A DNA stretch of 64,000 nt from Rostrohypoxylon terebratum (GCA_022497145.1 MU385865.1:124001-188000), one strand, 5' to 3'; numbered from the stretch's first letter, positions 44,493-58,403 are shown. The notes: a model not told the origin generated them from the sequence alone. Numbers and translations: made by a program.

Positions 44493-45664
44493 TTATATAA
44501 TCCAACGAGAAATAACCATGAATAGAAGTGAAATTATAAGCAAAGACGGCGCTTGTGCTTGAGACATCGCGGCGCTGTCTGGAAGCGCTGCAGGAAGCAC
44601 CGTGCTAACGAACGTCGCACCGCATTCCGAATCGATCTGCTCCGCTGCCGATACGTATGTATTTGCTATCCATTTCTTTCGGTCGGCCGCCGCTGATTGA
44701 TAGATTTTCATCGTCTCGCTTGTGCAAGTATCGCATGCTGGTACGGCTGATTCGGGTAATGTAGAGTTGAAAGGTAAATTATAGAGATAAACATTAGAGG
44801 CGGTTGTTTGGTTTGTAACCGCGTTGACGAAGCAATATTGCGACGTATCCGGATCCGTTAGACAAGTTGCGCCGTAGACTTCCGCGTACGCTTTCATTCC
44901 CTTATAGGCCTGGACGACGAGCGCGTTCTGTTTATCATAATCCTCTCCGCAATTGTCATCAGACTTGAGCTTTTCGGCTAAGTCATTGAGGTAGCTCGTG
45001 CAAGTTGTTTTGTTAGCCGCACATGACGTTTCAAGAACCTGCGTTATTTCGACGATAGATCTCATGGCCTGGAAGAAAGAATTGGAGCCCTAAGAACTGT
45101 TAATTATAATTCGACAAAATGAGTGTTTATTAGACTAGCCTTCAAAAGCAGCGAGAGCGGATAGCAGCTTTGAAATTCCGGGTCCTCAAGAAATCCAGTT
45201 ATGAAGTCAAGACATGATCCACCTCCATCTTCACCCGAGAAATTTGCGGCGAGCGCTCCGTCGAAGGGTGTTGGAAGAGGTCCTGTAGCGATGGTTGTCG
45301 TGGCGGCGGCAGTGGATTGGGTAGTAGACTCGGCTGTTGCAGTCGAGACATCGATTTCATACACCTCTGTTGATGTTGATGGCTGTCTAGGAGCAAGTTG
45401 ACGACGATGCTCCTCTTCAGGCATGATCTGCCATTGACCATTGACGAAAACTGGAATCCGCGTATCGACCAGTAACGATGTCTCAATCGATCGCGGGGGG
45501 TCCTCAAGTAAAATAGCAGTGGTTCGAGGGATCCATAGGGAAATGATCAGGATGATCACTACTATTTGAGTAAAATGTTTGTGGTAGGGTGAAACGACAG
45601 GGTAGCGCGGACCACACCCGCGGCGCAGTGACCACTGGCGCCCGAAGGAACAAACTGGAAGCAT
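44493..45664 (-). CDS. Cys-rich cell-surface protein, probably GPI-anchored (DUF7729-like)
   Basis: Two exons, 45664-45140 and 45089-44493, give 373 residues. The 50-nt intron appears to be of the rare GC-AG type (donor AAG|GCTAGT, acceptor TTCTTAG). Joined, the frame reads SLLLK then GSNSFFQAMRSI, a smooth continuation of the conserved block. An N-terminal hydrophobic stretch (about 34-54, VVIILIISLWI) acts as signal or anchor after an unusually long basic lead. A Thr/Ser-rich linker follows, then a domain with about ten Cys (CLDF, SCYPLS, TSCAANKTTC, CGEDY, ACDTC, ECGA). The C-terminus is a short hydrophobic tail (SLLIISLLFMVISRWII) after small residues, typical of a GPI-attachment signal. 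I recall this as an uncharacterised fungal family now labelled DUF7729; that label is tentative. Function unknown, probably cell wall or plasma membrane. Confidence 0.75.
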
Positions 45665-48600
45665 TGTGCCCCCGAAGCAGGTAACCGATCAGCGGATCGA
45701 TCGTCCATACATTACTTCGCGATGTCAGAGCCTCCGATCCGAAATGACTGTCGAGACTGGTGGTAACCCGACACTACGATAATTGACCGAGATGTTTCGA
45801 AGTGAGGTTCGAAGTTAGGTATGTATCAGTTATCGGGGGAAAGTCGCGGCCCTTCCAACCATACGTCTTTATTATATCCAACAGATCTAGACCTCGAAGC
45901 CGGTATTGTCATGCGGACCCTCGACACACAATAGCTCCGTTGTGGGGAGGAGATGGCCAATATAAAGGATTGTCGGATAAATGAAGGCGTCCCGTAGTAA
46001 AAACAGCTCAAGACCAATGAAGCACTGCGTTTCTATTCGACGGCAATAGCACAGCAACCCCCAAGCAAACGTGCGGGGAGATGTTGGAGCTTGAGAGTTA
46101 GTATAGTAAGTGTAGTTAGTGTTGGTTAGCAATGATCGTTACCCAAGTACCGCACACTGCACATGTGTATTATATTAGTAGGACCCAATAGATAATTAGA
46201 TAATAGATGTGAACAGAGATCTAAGGAGACATGGGTAACGACCGAAGGACGAAAAGAGCAGAAGGATCAACTTCTTCATAAGGCGACGAGCTGCCCACCG
46301 GGCTTTTCAATGAAATTCTGCAAGAGCTGCAGAAAAACAACATTAGTCGAGGCGCTATGATGGTAGACCGTAGCATAAAGTCTTCCCGAGCGTTCCCATT
46401 TTGGGAGTTGAAGCCGGTTGGCCTATCCGTGAAAAGGGTAACGAGACGCCGCTAGTCTAGGCTGGGCGCCCGTCAAGAAATGCGACGGGGACGAAGCCAC
46501 CAATTTGGGGTCTGTAATAACAGGGCGAGTCATGGCCTCCAGGCTCTCGGTAACCTTGGACCTTGGTTAAGCAGAACGGACCCCAACGGTAATATGACTG
46601 TGCCTATGATACATCCACCACGATACCGTACTGTCTGTCACCTGCGCAGTACATATGTCATAGGTAGAGTACATACCTCCCATTATGGTGCGATTTCTGC
46701 GATTTCTGTGATATTGGTGATCTCTGTGCTCCCTTTGGCTTGCCTCAATGAACCTAGATAGCCAATGTACCTAGGACCTAGGTAGGTATCCAACAGCATA
46801 ATATAGAGACATTAACAGCGTAGAAAAGCCGACTGGTCATATTTTTTTTTCTTCTTTTTTCCCTCTTTTCTTTTCTTTCTTGCTTGAATCGGCACATGTT
46901 GTCCGCAGAGACCCAAGTTGAGCCAGGTTGTCGCGCCGAAGAAAGCGAATGACTAGCACCAAGACAAGGACTTCCTTGCTTGAACGCATAACTCTGTCCA
47001 TTGTATCTCCATGTCTGCCAATGATAAGCAGGTTTTGGAGGAATCTGGTAGTCTAGAGCTATTTTCTCCGATTCGATTCGATCTTTGGCACGGTGACGGG
47101 GTCCCTTGGCTCCAATGGGTGCTGTAGGTTGCAGTGGGTTGCAATGGTAATACCGCGTAGTCGTCTGTGAGGGAAAAAAAAAAAAAAAGTTGGTGAAAGG
47201 ATGGAGTGGGTGAGTGGGTTGCATAAGCGAAATTTCCAGCGAAGTCCCTTTTGGACGCTAGACGGCTTGGATGGGAGACACCTTCCAACAAATCATAGCT
47301 CTAGATAAGTTCCCGACTTCCCCTGTCGTCCTTGGAATTTGTACTTAAAAATGTGCTAGAGGCTAGAGCCTAGTACTGCATAAGTTTTCTCCAAGGTTTA
47401 AATGTTAATGGATCTCAAGACTAATGCCAGGCACCCTGGCACAGCCCGCAGCTTCCTCGTGTGTACCTCATTTTTGGCCCTCTTTAGCGCGACGGGTACC
47501 TTGCCCTACTTACCTGCTCTTACCGGCATTCTAGCATTCTAGCGTGTCGTAGCGTGTAATACGAGCTACAAAGTACCTACCTAAGACTTAAGTGCATTTT
47601 TATACCGACAAGTTCAATGTTAGTTGTTACTAGGTTGTTACAGGTGAAGGGGAAATTACGCAAGCGCCATTATGTATTATGTATTGTACCTACTCTGCTA
47701 CTGTACGTTCCAAGGTTGATAATGCCCGCTTGAAACTTTGGGAGCTGCCAAATCAACCAACAGCGATCGAGTGCGAATTTAACAGTTAATAGTAAGCAAC
47801 TTCCAAGGTTAGAAGTATCTACCACTAGGTATACATCCATCATCTTCATCATTTGATCCATCACATTAACTCAAATCCGGATTTCAAATAACCGTTCAAG
47901 ATAATTCACAATTATCACCGTCGGCAAATCTTAAAAAAAAAAAATACCAAACTGGCATCGGATCCGATCAGCACAGGGCAATAATAGACCGCAATACAAT
48001 ACGCGTCCAGTGCCCACTGTCCACACTCCCTTGCTCAATAATAGCCAAGATGCTTCGGTGATCAGTGATCGGGCTGTCGGGTTCGCTTCGAAAGGGGGGA
48101 CCCTCTTCATTTCTTGATATTTCTTGCATATTGCATTCCACTATCTCGGGTTCGTCTTCACATAGTACCAATGACCCAATGACCCAATGACACCCAGAAG
48201 CCAGTTCAGCTTAGCGCTCATGTTGATGAGATCTTATTATTTACTATGTATGTTGTAAAAGTTTACAGCATAAAGCAAAGCAGGAGTTCACCTCTTGAGA
48301 CATCACCATTCACCACCCGTCAGTTTGCTTTTTGATCATCCGGACATCTATCGGGACACAATATTATGCAGTTAGAGCCTCGATTCCGTTCCAAACATGG
48401 GTAACTCATGCAACCCTAATATAAGTCATACAGGAGATACAGGAGGCCATCTGCACGCAAGCAGCTTTCCGGACATTTCAAATCTCCCAAATCTACCTGG
48501 ACCCTGTACAGGTACCTACCTACCTACTCTTCGTTCACGTGCACGACAGAAGCCACCATCTGCCGCCCATAACGAAAAGGTGAACGTGAAGCTATCACGA

Positions 48601-50723
48601 AGCAGATCTCACTTGAAGTGATTATCGCGAGCAGGTTGATCGCCGATCCTTTAACCGCTACTAGCTAGATGATCAGCATAGATCGTCCGCTTCGAGGTTT
48701 CCAACCAATCCAGCCCTACCTACGGTCCTACACCTACACCTTGAATATTTAGCTTTAATGATTCGTCATCGATCCATCAAGTCATCATCTCTAACCATAT
48801 CCATCCGATCCGATTTCTCTCCTGACGAGTGCAGCGCAATTTGACACGTCGTGGCCTGCGTTGTAACTATTATCAGTCTCGGAATTAGAATAGAGGTCGA
48901 TAGTATGCTATATACACATCGCCAACAATCGATAGCCGACAGCCAACAATGTCACGGTTGTTTCAAGACGGTATTGAAGCTGAAAATACACGTATGTCCA
49001 TACATACTACATAGGTAGGTAGTAATGAGCCGAAATTCCCAGGTCTGACCTCAGCTTTCCCATCTCCTCCGACCTTTCCACCGAGACAATAGAACAGGGT
49101 CTGAGTCCGGCGTCCAAGTCACGACATCTACGTGTGATACCATCTCAACCCGAGAGTCGAGACGCATGTCGACCAACCCCTACCTACTTACCTAGAATAT
49201 AGATACATCATCCACGAAATTCACATCTACGCATCTACGCCCGATACATCACCTCGTGGCCAGCGTGGGACGAAGCCACTCCCCGAATGCCGCTATCCGC
49301 ACTATACTACCGACGTGAGACACCCGTCGGGACTCGGGAGGGGTCTATCCATGTGGGTCGTACGATTTTCCCATTCAGCTGTCAAAATTCCACGCACCAC
49401 TCATCACCGAGAAGTTATCTCAGTTTCACTTGCCAATACTTCGTATTGTCTGTTTCAGGCTGCGCGCCGAAATATTTTTCTCTCCAGCATTCGTGCTTCA
49501 TATATTATTATCTCTCCAGAATCTGGAAAACACCCGATCGGTAGCTCTAGTAGGTACAACTAGTAGCTCAAATTATTAAATACGGGCTGTATCAGGTAGC
49601 AGGAGGCGATACGATCGCTGCTACAACTAACCCATATTCGTGAGCGCCACGTAAGATAGGTAGGGTCTGTGAAACCACTAATATATACCTGCGCCGCCAT
49701 ACGATATTCTAACAAAGTTACGAGAGCCTCATCTCATCGATCAAAGCCATGATTGTTCAATCAATCAGATCTTAGCCCCCAAGGTTTTTGTCTTGCGACT
49801 TTAGTATCCAGCTAGAAGATAACAATCAGGGGCAGCGTTCTCGCATCAATTTCTCAGAACACGTGCATAAGCTACTAGGTATCAAAGGATTCATGACGCT
49901 CGGCAATCTACCATCTTAATACCATAAGGTAATCATCTCGATGAGGAAGGTCAGCTTCGAGAACATCTCAATAAAACTAAACTACAGGAACACTGCTACC
50001 GTCTTTAGCCTTCTACGTCTTTGCCATGGCAAGTCATCATCTCCCTCAACCAATTCATCGAGTCTTACTCGGTGACCCAGAGCCAGATGATCATGTGAGC
50101 ATCCTTCAGCATCCTGCCAGGCTTCATCTCACCATAAAATAAGAGCGGCTCTCTAGTACGTAACGTTGCAAGCTAATTTGATTCAGTCACCTTCGACTCT
50201 TAAAACTGAGCATTAAATGAGTAGAATAAAGACGTATAGCAGTAGTCATCTATATACATATATCGAAAGCAACGATGCTAAGAATTGTTTACTGCGTAGA
50301 TATATAGATACATAACATGAGTAACATGAGCTCGATCTCATTAAACTCATCCATATCTACACGATCTAACTCTCTCTCTCTCTCTTTCTTTCTTCAAAAA
50401 GGGCGCTTAGATCTTACAAGTCCGTTTCATGTCATTTAGAAGAAGAAACATGCGCTTCAAACGTGAACATATACGTCCAATATAACGCCGTAAACCATGC
50501 CCGCTCGCCGCCTGCCTCCGCACATTTGCCACTCTTCGCTATGACCCCTCGCCCATCCGACGGCGAAAGGATTCTAGCTTTCCCATCTAGATATATGCAA
50601 ACATGTACCAAATGTAAATATGGGGGAATCTCTGATAATGACGGATGAAAAAGAAGAAGAAACGAAAACAAAACATTTGCGTAAAAATGCGTTAAACTAA
50701 TACAGATATCGTGAAGATGCAGA
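45665..50723. other. 5.1-kb intergenic region, no supported gene
   Basis: No gene is supported. It holds the dispersed palindrome GTACCTAGGACCTAGGTAGG (46769-46788), pyrimidine runs (46840-46880), A15 at about 47176-47190 and A12 near 47934, ACCTACCTACC repeats (48512-48526) and a CT-run (50370-50395). Open frames such as 46778-47224 minus run through these simple stretches. The last few hundred bases are the ABC transporter 3' UTR. Confidence 0.45.
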
Positions 50724-53700
50724 CTACCGCTTTTCCAGGCTCTGTAGGTTGACCAGCTCGGCGTATCTTCCGCCCTTCCTCATTAGGTTGTAATGAGTGC
50801 CCTCCTCCACAACTCGGCCTTGGTCGAACACGTAGATGACGTCGGCGTTCTGGATTGTGCTTAGACGATGCGCGACAGCAATTGTAGTTCGGCCCTTCGC
50901 AGCCTTGTCTAGAGCAGCTTGCACGACGTGTTCGGATTCGGAGTCGAGCGCAGATGTGGCTTCGTCAAGGAGTAGGATCTTAGGGTCGCGGATCAAGGCA
51001 CGCGCGATAGCGATACGTTGCTTCTGACCACCAGATAGCAAGGTACCCTTATTACCGACCTTGGTGTTAAAGCCGTCCGGCAGAGATAGAATGAAGTCGT
51101 AGATGTTAGCTTCTCTGCAAGCGTATTCAATTGCCGAGTCCGGGACGGATTCGCGACCGGAGCCAAGTAGGATGTTTTCCCTAATGGTTCCTTGGTAGAG
51201 AGTAGGTTCTTGGGATACGAGAGCGATGTGTGATCGGTATTGGTTGACGTTGAAGCCGCTGATATCCTTGCCGTCGACGTAGACACCACCGACAAGGGGA
51301 TCGTAGAAACGTTCTAGCAAGGCAATTGTAGTACTCTTACCACAACCAGAGGCACCGACTAAAGCGACGTATTGACCGGGACGAATCGTCAAGTTAAGAC
51401 CACGAAGGACAGGTTGCTCAAGACGAGTGGGGTATCGGAAGTGCACATCTCGGAATTCCACTGTGCCGTCAACCTTGTGGATGGGAGCACCTTCTTGCGA
51501 CCAGGTGTCAACGTTTGGCTGACGGTCAAAGAGTGTCTTCAATTCGCCAGCAGCAGAGTGCGCCTTGCCCATATCGGGAGCGAAAGAGAAAACGGTACCA
51601 GCTGATTGAGCGCCGAAGATGACGGACATGAAACAGACGAAGAACTGGAACAAGTTGTATTCGTGGCTGGCAATCAAGGTTCCACCGTACCAGAAACCGA
51701 GGGCAAAGGCCAAGAAGATGAAAGATTGGGCCGCGGCATAAAGGATCGATGATTTCAAGATGGAAATCAAGCTAGTCTTTCGCTGGATGGCAAGAGATAG
51801 CTTGTATTGGTTGAGAACATCTCCTTCTCTGGTGAGAGATGCAACGGTGCGGATTGCAGAGATAGCCTCAGAAGCATACGAAGCACTTTGCTCGTAGGCC
51901 GCCTTAGAGCGGCGTTGGAAATGCGCAAGCATCCAGAATCGGAAGAAACCGCAAGCAAGCAGGACGGGAATCGTAGAGATGCAGACAAGAGCTAGTTTCC
52001 AGCCGAAAGCTAGAGCGACGACCATCGCAGTGATAAGCGTGGTGGTAACCATGAGTAGAGTTCCGAGGGTGACACCGCTGAGACCAGCTACGTGAGAAGT
52101 CTCGGTGGACAAGAAGGATGTGAGAGCTCCGACAGTGTTCTCGTCCCTGTCGAAGAAAGCGACGTCTTGGCGCAACATGGTTCGGAAAGCCCTGTCTCTA
52201 ACACGGTGGATGAGGCGCTCAGAACACCTGGCAAAGGCAATACCCTGAGAGATATATGCAATGCACATGACAAAAGCCAGCATCAGGAACATACCACTCC
52301 AGAAGTCACTTTCCTTCTTGACTGCCGCGCTATTAGCTGGGGTAAGAGGTACACTCAAGGTCTATATGCAGTTAGTAAATGATGGCATGGAAAGTTATTT
52401 TGGTGTTCGAAATACTCACGAGAATTTGCTTGGCGAAGAAGAATGCTTGAGTGGGATTACCAGCTCCGCAAATGATAGACCAGAACAAACCCCAGACCAT
52501 AAGCTTCCATTCTTCTTTGTTGAACGATGCAATCAATTTGATTAGAGGCCAAAGTCCGTAATCGTGGTTCTCCTCCTCGGGCTCCATATGATGAATTGCC
52601 TTGCTAGACACTGATCCCCGAGTTACTGGGCGAGTAAGCTTAATATCAGGCATAGGCGGCTCGGGGTCATCGAGGAAGCTAAGCTCAACCGCTCGCGAGT
52701 ATCGCCTAGAAAATCGCATAGACAGGCGCTTAGAAGCCCTACGAACGAGCAACTCATCGCGGTTGGCAATTTTAGCAGCCTCCTCGGCACTTGGGCCGTT
52801 GGCGGTAGCAATGTTCTGCGCGTTGACCAACCTGGCGTATGCGCCATTCTTCTCAAGGAGAGCAGTATGGGTTCCCTGTTCGATGATAGTACCCTTAGAC
52901 ATGACGACAATGTTGTGAGCATCCTTAATAGTAGAGAGACGGTGAGCAATGGTAATAGTTGTGCGACCTTGTGCGGCGGCTTCCAATGCAGCCTGGACGA
53001 CACCTTCGGACTTGGTATCCAAGGCACTAGTAGCTTCATCAAGTAGTAGAACTATAGCAAGGGTTAGAATGCATTTGCCTCATCGTCTACTTAGGTCATT
53101 ACTTACTTTTAGGGTCCGAGACAATAGCACGCGCGATGGCAATTCGCTGCTTTTGACCACCGGACAACAAGAATCCACGTTCACCAACGTTCGTTTCGTA
53201 ACCTTCGGGTAAAGCGGAGATAAAATCGTGAGCGTTGGCCTTCTTAGCGGCTTCGATGACTAGTTCAGTTTGCCTAATAGGGCTAACGTGTTCAAATTTC
53301 GTGCCGATAAGGCCGTTTCTGATGTTCTGGTAGATGGTAGTGGCGAATAGGGTTGGCTCCTGGCTGACTAGAGAGATGTGTTGACGCAGCCATCTGAGGT
53401 TCAATGTGCTAACATCGTGGCCGTCTAGCAGAACTCTTCCTTCGACGGGGTCGTAGAATCGCTCGACGAGACCGACAATAGTACTCTTTCCGGATCCAGA
53501 AGTTCCGACCAAGGCAGTTGTCTTTCCTGCTGGAATGTCCAGGGTCACGCCCTTCATGATGGTAACTTCGGGTCGCGAAGGGTAGATATGCTTAACGTTT
53601 TCTAGACGGATTGCACCAGACACTCTAGCCAGCTTGATACCGGTCTCCACGGTAGGGTCCATGGGGGACATGCGGTCAATAGTGTTGAAAATCTTGGCGG

Positions 53701-54916
53701 CGGCAGCAAGAGCAGTTCCAAACGCTTGGAGGTTAGGAGCGATATTACCCAAGTTGAATGCACCAATCATAATGGACATCATGATGATAAGCACGCTCGA
53801 GAGGGGAACGGCGCCGTCAACGAGATACTTGCTACCCATCCAGAAACTGAGACCATAGTTGGCGTATACGATCAACATCATGCCAGCAACCATCAGAGCA
53901 GTCGCGGTTGCCTTCTTGAAGCCGAAGTATTCGGCGCGGGCGAGATGAGCGTCGTATTGCTGTGCTAGACGATCTTGGGTACCAAAAGCCATGGCATTTC
54001 GAACGGAGCTAATGACTTCTTCCGCAACACTGCCTCCTGCCGCATATGCGCCGATCGTGTCCTTGGTATACTTGACGATGAATGATGAACCAATACCCAT
54101 GTCGAGGATCAAAGCAATAACCACGGAGAACAGAATAAGCGTCAGCTTCCAGTAGAAGACGAAACCGATGACGAAAGCAGAGACGAATGTCGCAATGGCT
54201 GTCAACGTCAATCCAACCTTCTCAGAGATACCCTCCTGGATCAAGTTCGTGTCGGCGGTGATTCGGGTGGTGACCTCACCAGCGCCGAGTTTATCGAAAT
54301 AACCAATGTTCTGCTTCATGCAGCTCTCCAAATAGTGTTCTCGGATCTTTCCGCTGATGTTTTCTCCGGTGTAGATAAAACCGACAGTCGCGACGTACAT
54401 AGCAATGAACTCGCCAATGGCCAAGTAGACAAAGTACAATACCAAGCTGCTCATCTCTTTAATGAAGTCGTCGTGAGATACTGTGCCTAAGAAGAAACCC
54501 TGGAACGTGTTTTGGAGGTTGCCGAAAATGACCGTCATGAGAGGCATAGCAGCACCACCGGCGATGGCGCCGATCGCACTCACAGCCATGATAATCAAGT
54601 CGTTCCTTGATGCATACCGGTAAAGAGTAGAGATACCGCTCTTCACCTCCGGAGTGATGACTTGTCTCCTGAGGATCTCGGCCTCGTGGGCGGGAAGGTG
54701 ACCGAAAGGGTCATTTTCCATCTCGCCCGCCTCGCCCGTTTGCGTCTTTCCCTTCATATCTCTTCCTCTGCTACTCGACTCGCCAAAGTAAGGGCCTTCT
54801 CCCGGAGGGACCACGGTTGAGCCGCTGTTGCTTATCGTCGGACTCGATGGGCTATCAAAAGTGTTGAAAGTCGCAGACGTCTCAGGTCTGTTGGACATGT
54901 TATGATTGTAGCCCAT
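50724..54916 (-). CDS. Full-length MDR-type ABC transporter (ABCB, P-glycoprotein-like)
   Basis: Three exons (54916-53107, 53051-52420, 52361-50724) with introns of 55 and 58 nt give 1359 residues. It has the TMD1-NBD1-TMD2-NBD2 layout of eukaryotic multidrug exporters such as fission yeast Pmd1; likely a plasma-membrane exporter of hydrophobic drugs or lipids. Residues 1-100 are a polar cytosolic leader. NBD1: Walker A GTSGSGKST (471-479), Q-loop VSQEP, signature LSGGQ (584-588), Walker B ILLLDEATSALD built across intron 1, H-loop IAHRLST. NBD2: Walker A GASGCGKST (from 1150), LSGGQ near 1257, Walker B near 1276-1281 with catalytic Glu, His in VAHRLST near 1312. Both sites look complete, unlike the PDR family. 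A Ste6-type pheromone exporter is the main alternative, but both belong to the same subfamily. Confidence 0.9.
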
Positions 54917-57900
54917 AGTGGCTACGCTCTATCGGAGCGAGCTGTATTCGGTTAGGTTCGTGATATCGCGTTGATCCAGTTTAATAATACACACGGGCCA
55001 AGAAAGTGTATCGATATATTTATATTGAAAACGATGGGACGGTTCGAGACCAGAAAGAAGAAGAGGAGGAAAAGGAAGAAAAAGGTATATTGGAATCCCG
55101 GAGAGCACCCAGATCTATATGTATTGTCTAAGTATATCGACTTCTATTTTCTTTCTTTTTTTGGTAGTTGTAAGTATTCTGCGATTCTGCGCAGCTCACA
55201 CGCCAGAATGGGGTTGTCCCTGGTTGTTGCTGGGGAAGAAAATGGCGGCTTCGCCTGTAAATCCTAGGAGCTAACGATGGGTCCAATTCCTTTATACAGC
55301 GATAAGCAGGTAAGCCGCACGGGGTAGAATAGAAAGTACCGGGTGCGACATCCTTGGATTCATCCTCGAAGGCGAAAATGGAAGTGGTTCGGGGGTTCGC
55401 GACAAGCCCGATGCTGGCAGAGGTGCAGGTGTGCAGGTGTGTTCCCACTTTGGTAGGTACAATGTTAAAAATCAATAGAGACTTGAAGAGTCAATTAAGT
55501 CAAATAAGGCGTTAGCTGCGGCTTGCAGGGATCTCTCACATCCCTCACTTAACTTTAACTTAGCTTCGCAATCGCTTAGCATACCTAAAGAGGGAATTTA
55601 CTAGAAGAGGTAAGGGTGACCATGCCGAGGGACTTCCAATTACGGTAGTGGTTAAACATTGGCTACATAAACGGCGCTGTAACTTAGGCTGGAACTTGGG
55701 AACTTACCTGGAACTGCTCTCCATATCCGACATACGACATTCGCCCACGTAGTGTAGAAGAGCTATATTTATAACACTTGCTCCGTATATTTGCAGAATA
55801 CCTAATGCCCACTACGATGCTAGAATAGTTCGATGACCCCATTTCTGTTCCAAAGATCCAAAGTCGAATATGCCCAGCATCTGCTACCTTGCACACTACC
55901 CAGTTCTGCTTAGCTTGAAGCAGAAGTGAGAGCAGCGAATAGTGAAGTGAATCATGGACAGTGTAGGTAGTTTGAGTTAAGGTGGTCAAATGGTCCAAGT
56001 GGTTGTCAGGGCATATCGAAAGCCAGAGAGTAAGACAGCCTAGGTAAGGCAAAATGTAATGTAGTGTGCCGTGGATGCCTACTATGTATGCAGACTGATC
56101 GTTTATTGGATCGATATGTACTACTTCGTCCATACCCTCCATAATCTCACGGGATCACGATGTGAAACCACGTTAGGACGGCGTAGTCGGGGTCAAGGGG
56201 CACATCGTATAGTCCGGGTCCGTACCCAGTACCCAAGTAACGAGATCACTGATGTGCGTGGTCACACATCTGTCGGATCGGTGCGGGGAGATAGATCGAA
56301 CTATCCTGGCATCTGCAATTCCAAACCATTCTCAGAATCAAAATGGCATGCTTCAGCTATCAGATCTTTCTTGTTAGATCGCCCAATAATGGTTCGCTTT
56401 CGCTTATACCAAATAGTCCTACCGAGGAAGTGACCGATTGCAGCGCCTAGATCCTCAACAGAATAGCCGGCACTAGTAGACACGACAGCTTACATATTTC
56501 TTACATCTCATGAGTCGAAGGCCAATATATCAAGAAGGTACAGTAAGTGCCAGTTACGAGTGCGGAGAGATATGCGTCAGAAAAGATCCGGCCTCTCGCT
56601 AGGCTGAGGCAAGCCGGGCAAGCGAGTGCGAAAACAGGATCGATAAGACTTTCGGGAGTCAGTTATTCACTACCCCGGGGCCGGCTCTTCACATAAGGCT
56701 TGTAGGAGTCTCCAGAGACTTTAGAAATTTAAGAAGCCATTATTTCGTGCCTCGGTATCTGGTTTGAAGATGTTTAAATGCGGTTAGTCGTGAAAATATT
56801 TGGTCTAGATCCGACCGATAGAGTGGATGGTGCTTACTCCTCGTGGTTTCGTGGTCACTGGTCAGGTATTCGTCCGGAACCTGAGATCAGTTACTGCATG
56901 CAGGCAGGGAATAAATCTATTTTAAATTAAGTCCATACCCAAAGACGAAGGGATTTTCAGGTTCTTTTTAAGACCCGACTTCGTCTGTGCTATTGCATAC
57001 CTAGTAGCTATTGCATGGCACATGGTCCATGACACAGACTTCAGACTTCAGACTTCAGACTTCAGACTTCACACAAACCCCTCAAGAGTCAAGGAACGTC
57101 ATGAGTCGAGATGGTACGAGATTTTCCTCAAGGGGAAGAATCTAAAAAGCGAGATTATACCATTCCACGCCAGGCTTGAGTGGCTTAAGTAGGTGAATGC
57201 CGAGGATGATAACAGCGTCACACAATGACCCCTCAATATCTGCAGTATTATCTGTATTAAACGTCAGCGGCATCGCCAAGAACGGGATGTTATCTTCTCA
57301 ACTCCGACCCACTATACCAACCGATCTGTTTTTTTAATTCAACAAATTTGACACCGTTCACATATGGGTTTCCTCACTGTTCCCCTCACTATTTTCCGAC
57401 CAAGTCACACGCTACTTAATAGCGTGAATCTCCTTCTACTTCCCCTTCGAAGAATTTCGTTCCTTCGCGGCGCGGGTGAAATGTGAGACCCAAATGCTGT
57501 TACAAGTCGCCATCGGTCGTAAACTTGTGCGTACGCACTCAGGTGGTTTCCAGGTGACAAATCTTAGCTAAATCGAGTCTTGAACCCATGATGACCGTCC
57601 CATGGAACTATTCCTTTCGTGGGTTGAAAAGTTATGAAACGTAGCTGCATATGGGTGCATTACTTGAGTGCGGCTGAGGAAAAGACCGAAGGAAAACGAG
57701 GATAAAAAAATACTTGAGTACGGGCGCACGAGGCGAATATTGAGCTAGTCCTAGAATGGAGCTAGAGTCCACCCGGTTCCGTCAATCAGCCTTGCAAACG
57801 CAGCACTAAACTTTCTTTTCCAGCGATATGGGTCCAATGATCCAATCACTTCCCCAATGATTCTACGTAATTCTCTCTCCACCTTACATACCATCGGCCA

Positions 57901-58403
57901 TGTGTCCTTCCAGCTACATTTTCAACCTACATAACACAATAATAAGACATCCATGAAAATCTATTAACACATACTTACATAGTATCAAGTCAAAGGATCT
58001 TACTCCATACATTCCTACAACGGTAGTCAAGCACTATTCACTACCTACTAGAACACTGAGACACATCTACACCGTCAGTTATTCCCTGACCAGAGCCTCG
58101 GTATAGCCTTTCGGATTTCATACATCAGTCTCTCCGTCTCCCACCGCACGCTATACTATGCAGTAACATGGTTAATTCCATGTGGCCACCCTTGCGATAT
58201 CTCCCAGACCTACCTATTACAGCATAAACATCCAGGACAACACACGCACACGCACCTCTCTGCACTCATAAACGCCACTAGGGCAGTCTTATACGGACTC
58301 TGGCATCGAGTATCGGATCGGTCTCGGATAGAACCCGGATCCCGCAACTCCCACCCTTCCACCCACCTACCTACCCGCCCACGCATCCGAATCCGAGGCC
58401 ACG
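54917..58403. other. 3.5-kb intergenic region, no supported gene
   Basis: This is the upstream region of the divergent ABC transporter and SARAF-like genes. It holds a purine-rich AAGAAG stretch (55050-55085), a heptamer array (57037-57071) and no open frame with a recognisable product. A B-box-like GGTTCGAGACC at 55035-55045 has no tRNA body around it. Confidence 0.45.
57037..57071. repeat. Five-copy heptamer, GACTTCA unit
   Basis: Five identical GACTTCA units in a row, preceded by CATGGCACATGGTCCATGACACA. Confidence 0.9.

Noticed and set aside
44493..45065. Cys-rich protein as a single-exon 190-residue gene
   Set aside because: Conserved residues (GSNSFFQA) lie upstream of that Met and join to an upstream exon with the signal sequence.
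46778..47291. 148- and 112-codon minus-strand frames
   Set aside because: Both pass through poly-A/T and pyrimidine runs (strings of Phe and Lys) and show nothing recognisable.
55000..55055. B-box GGTTCGAGACC suggesting a tRNA
   Set aside because: No A-box at the right distance with matching stems, and the flanks do not pair.
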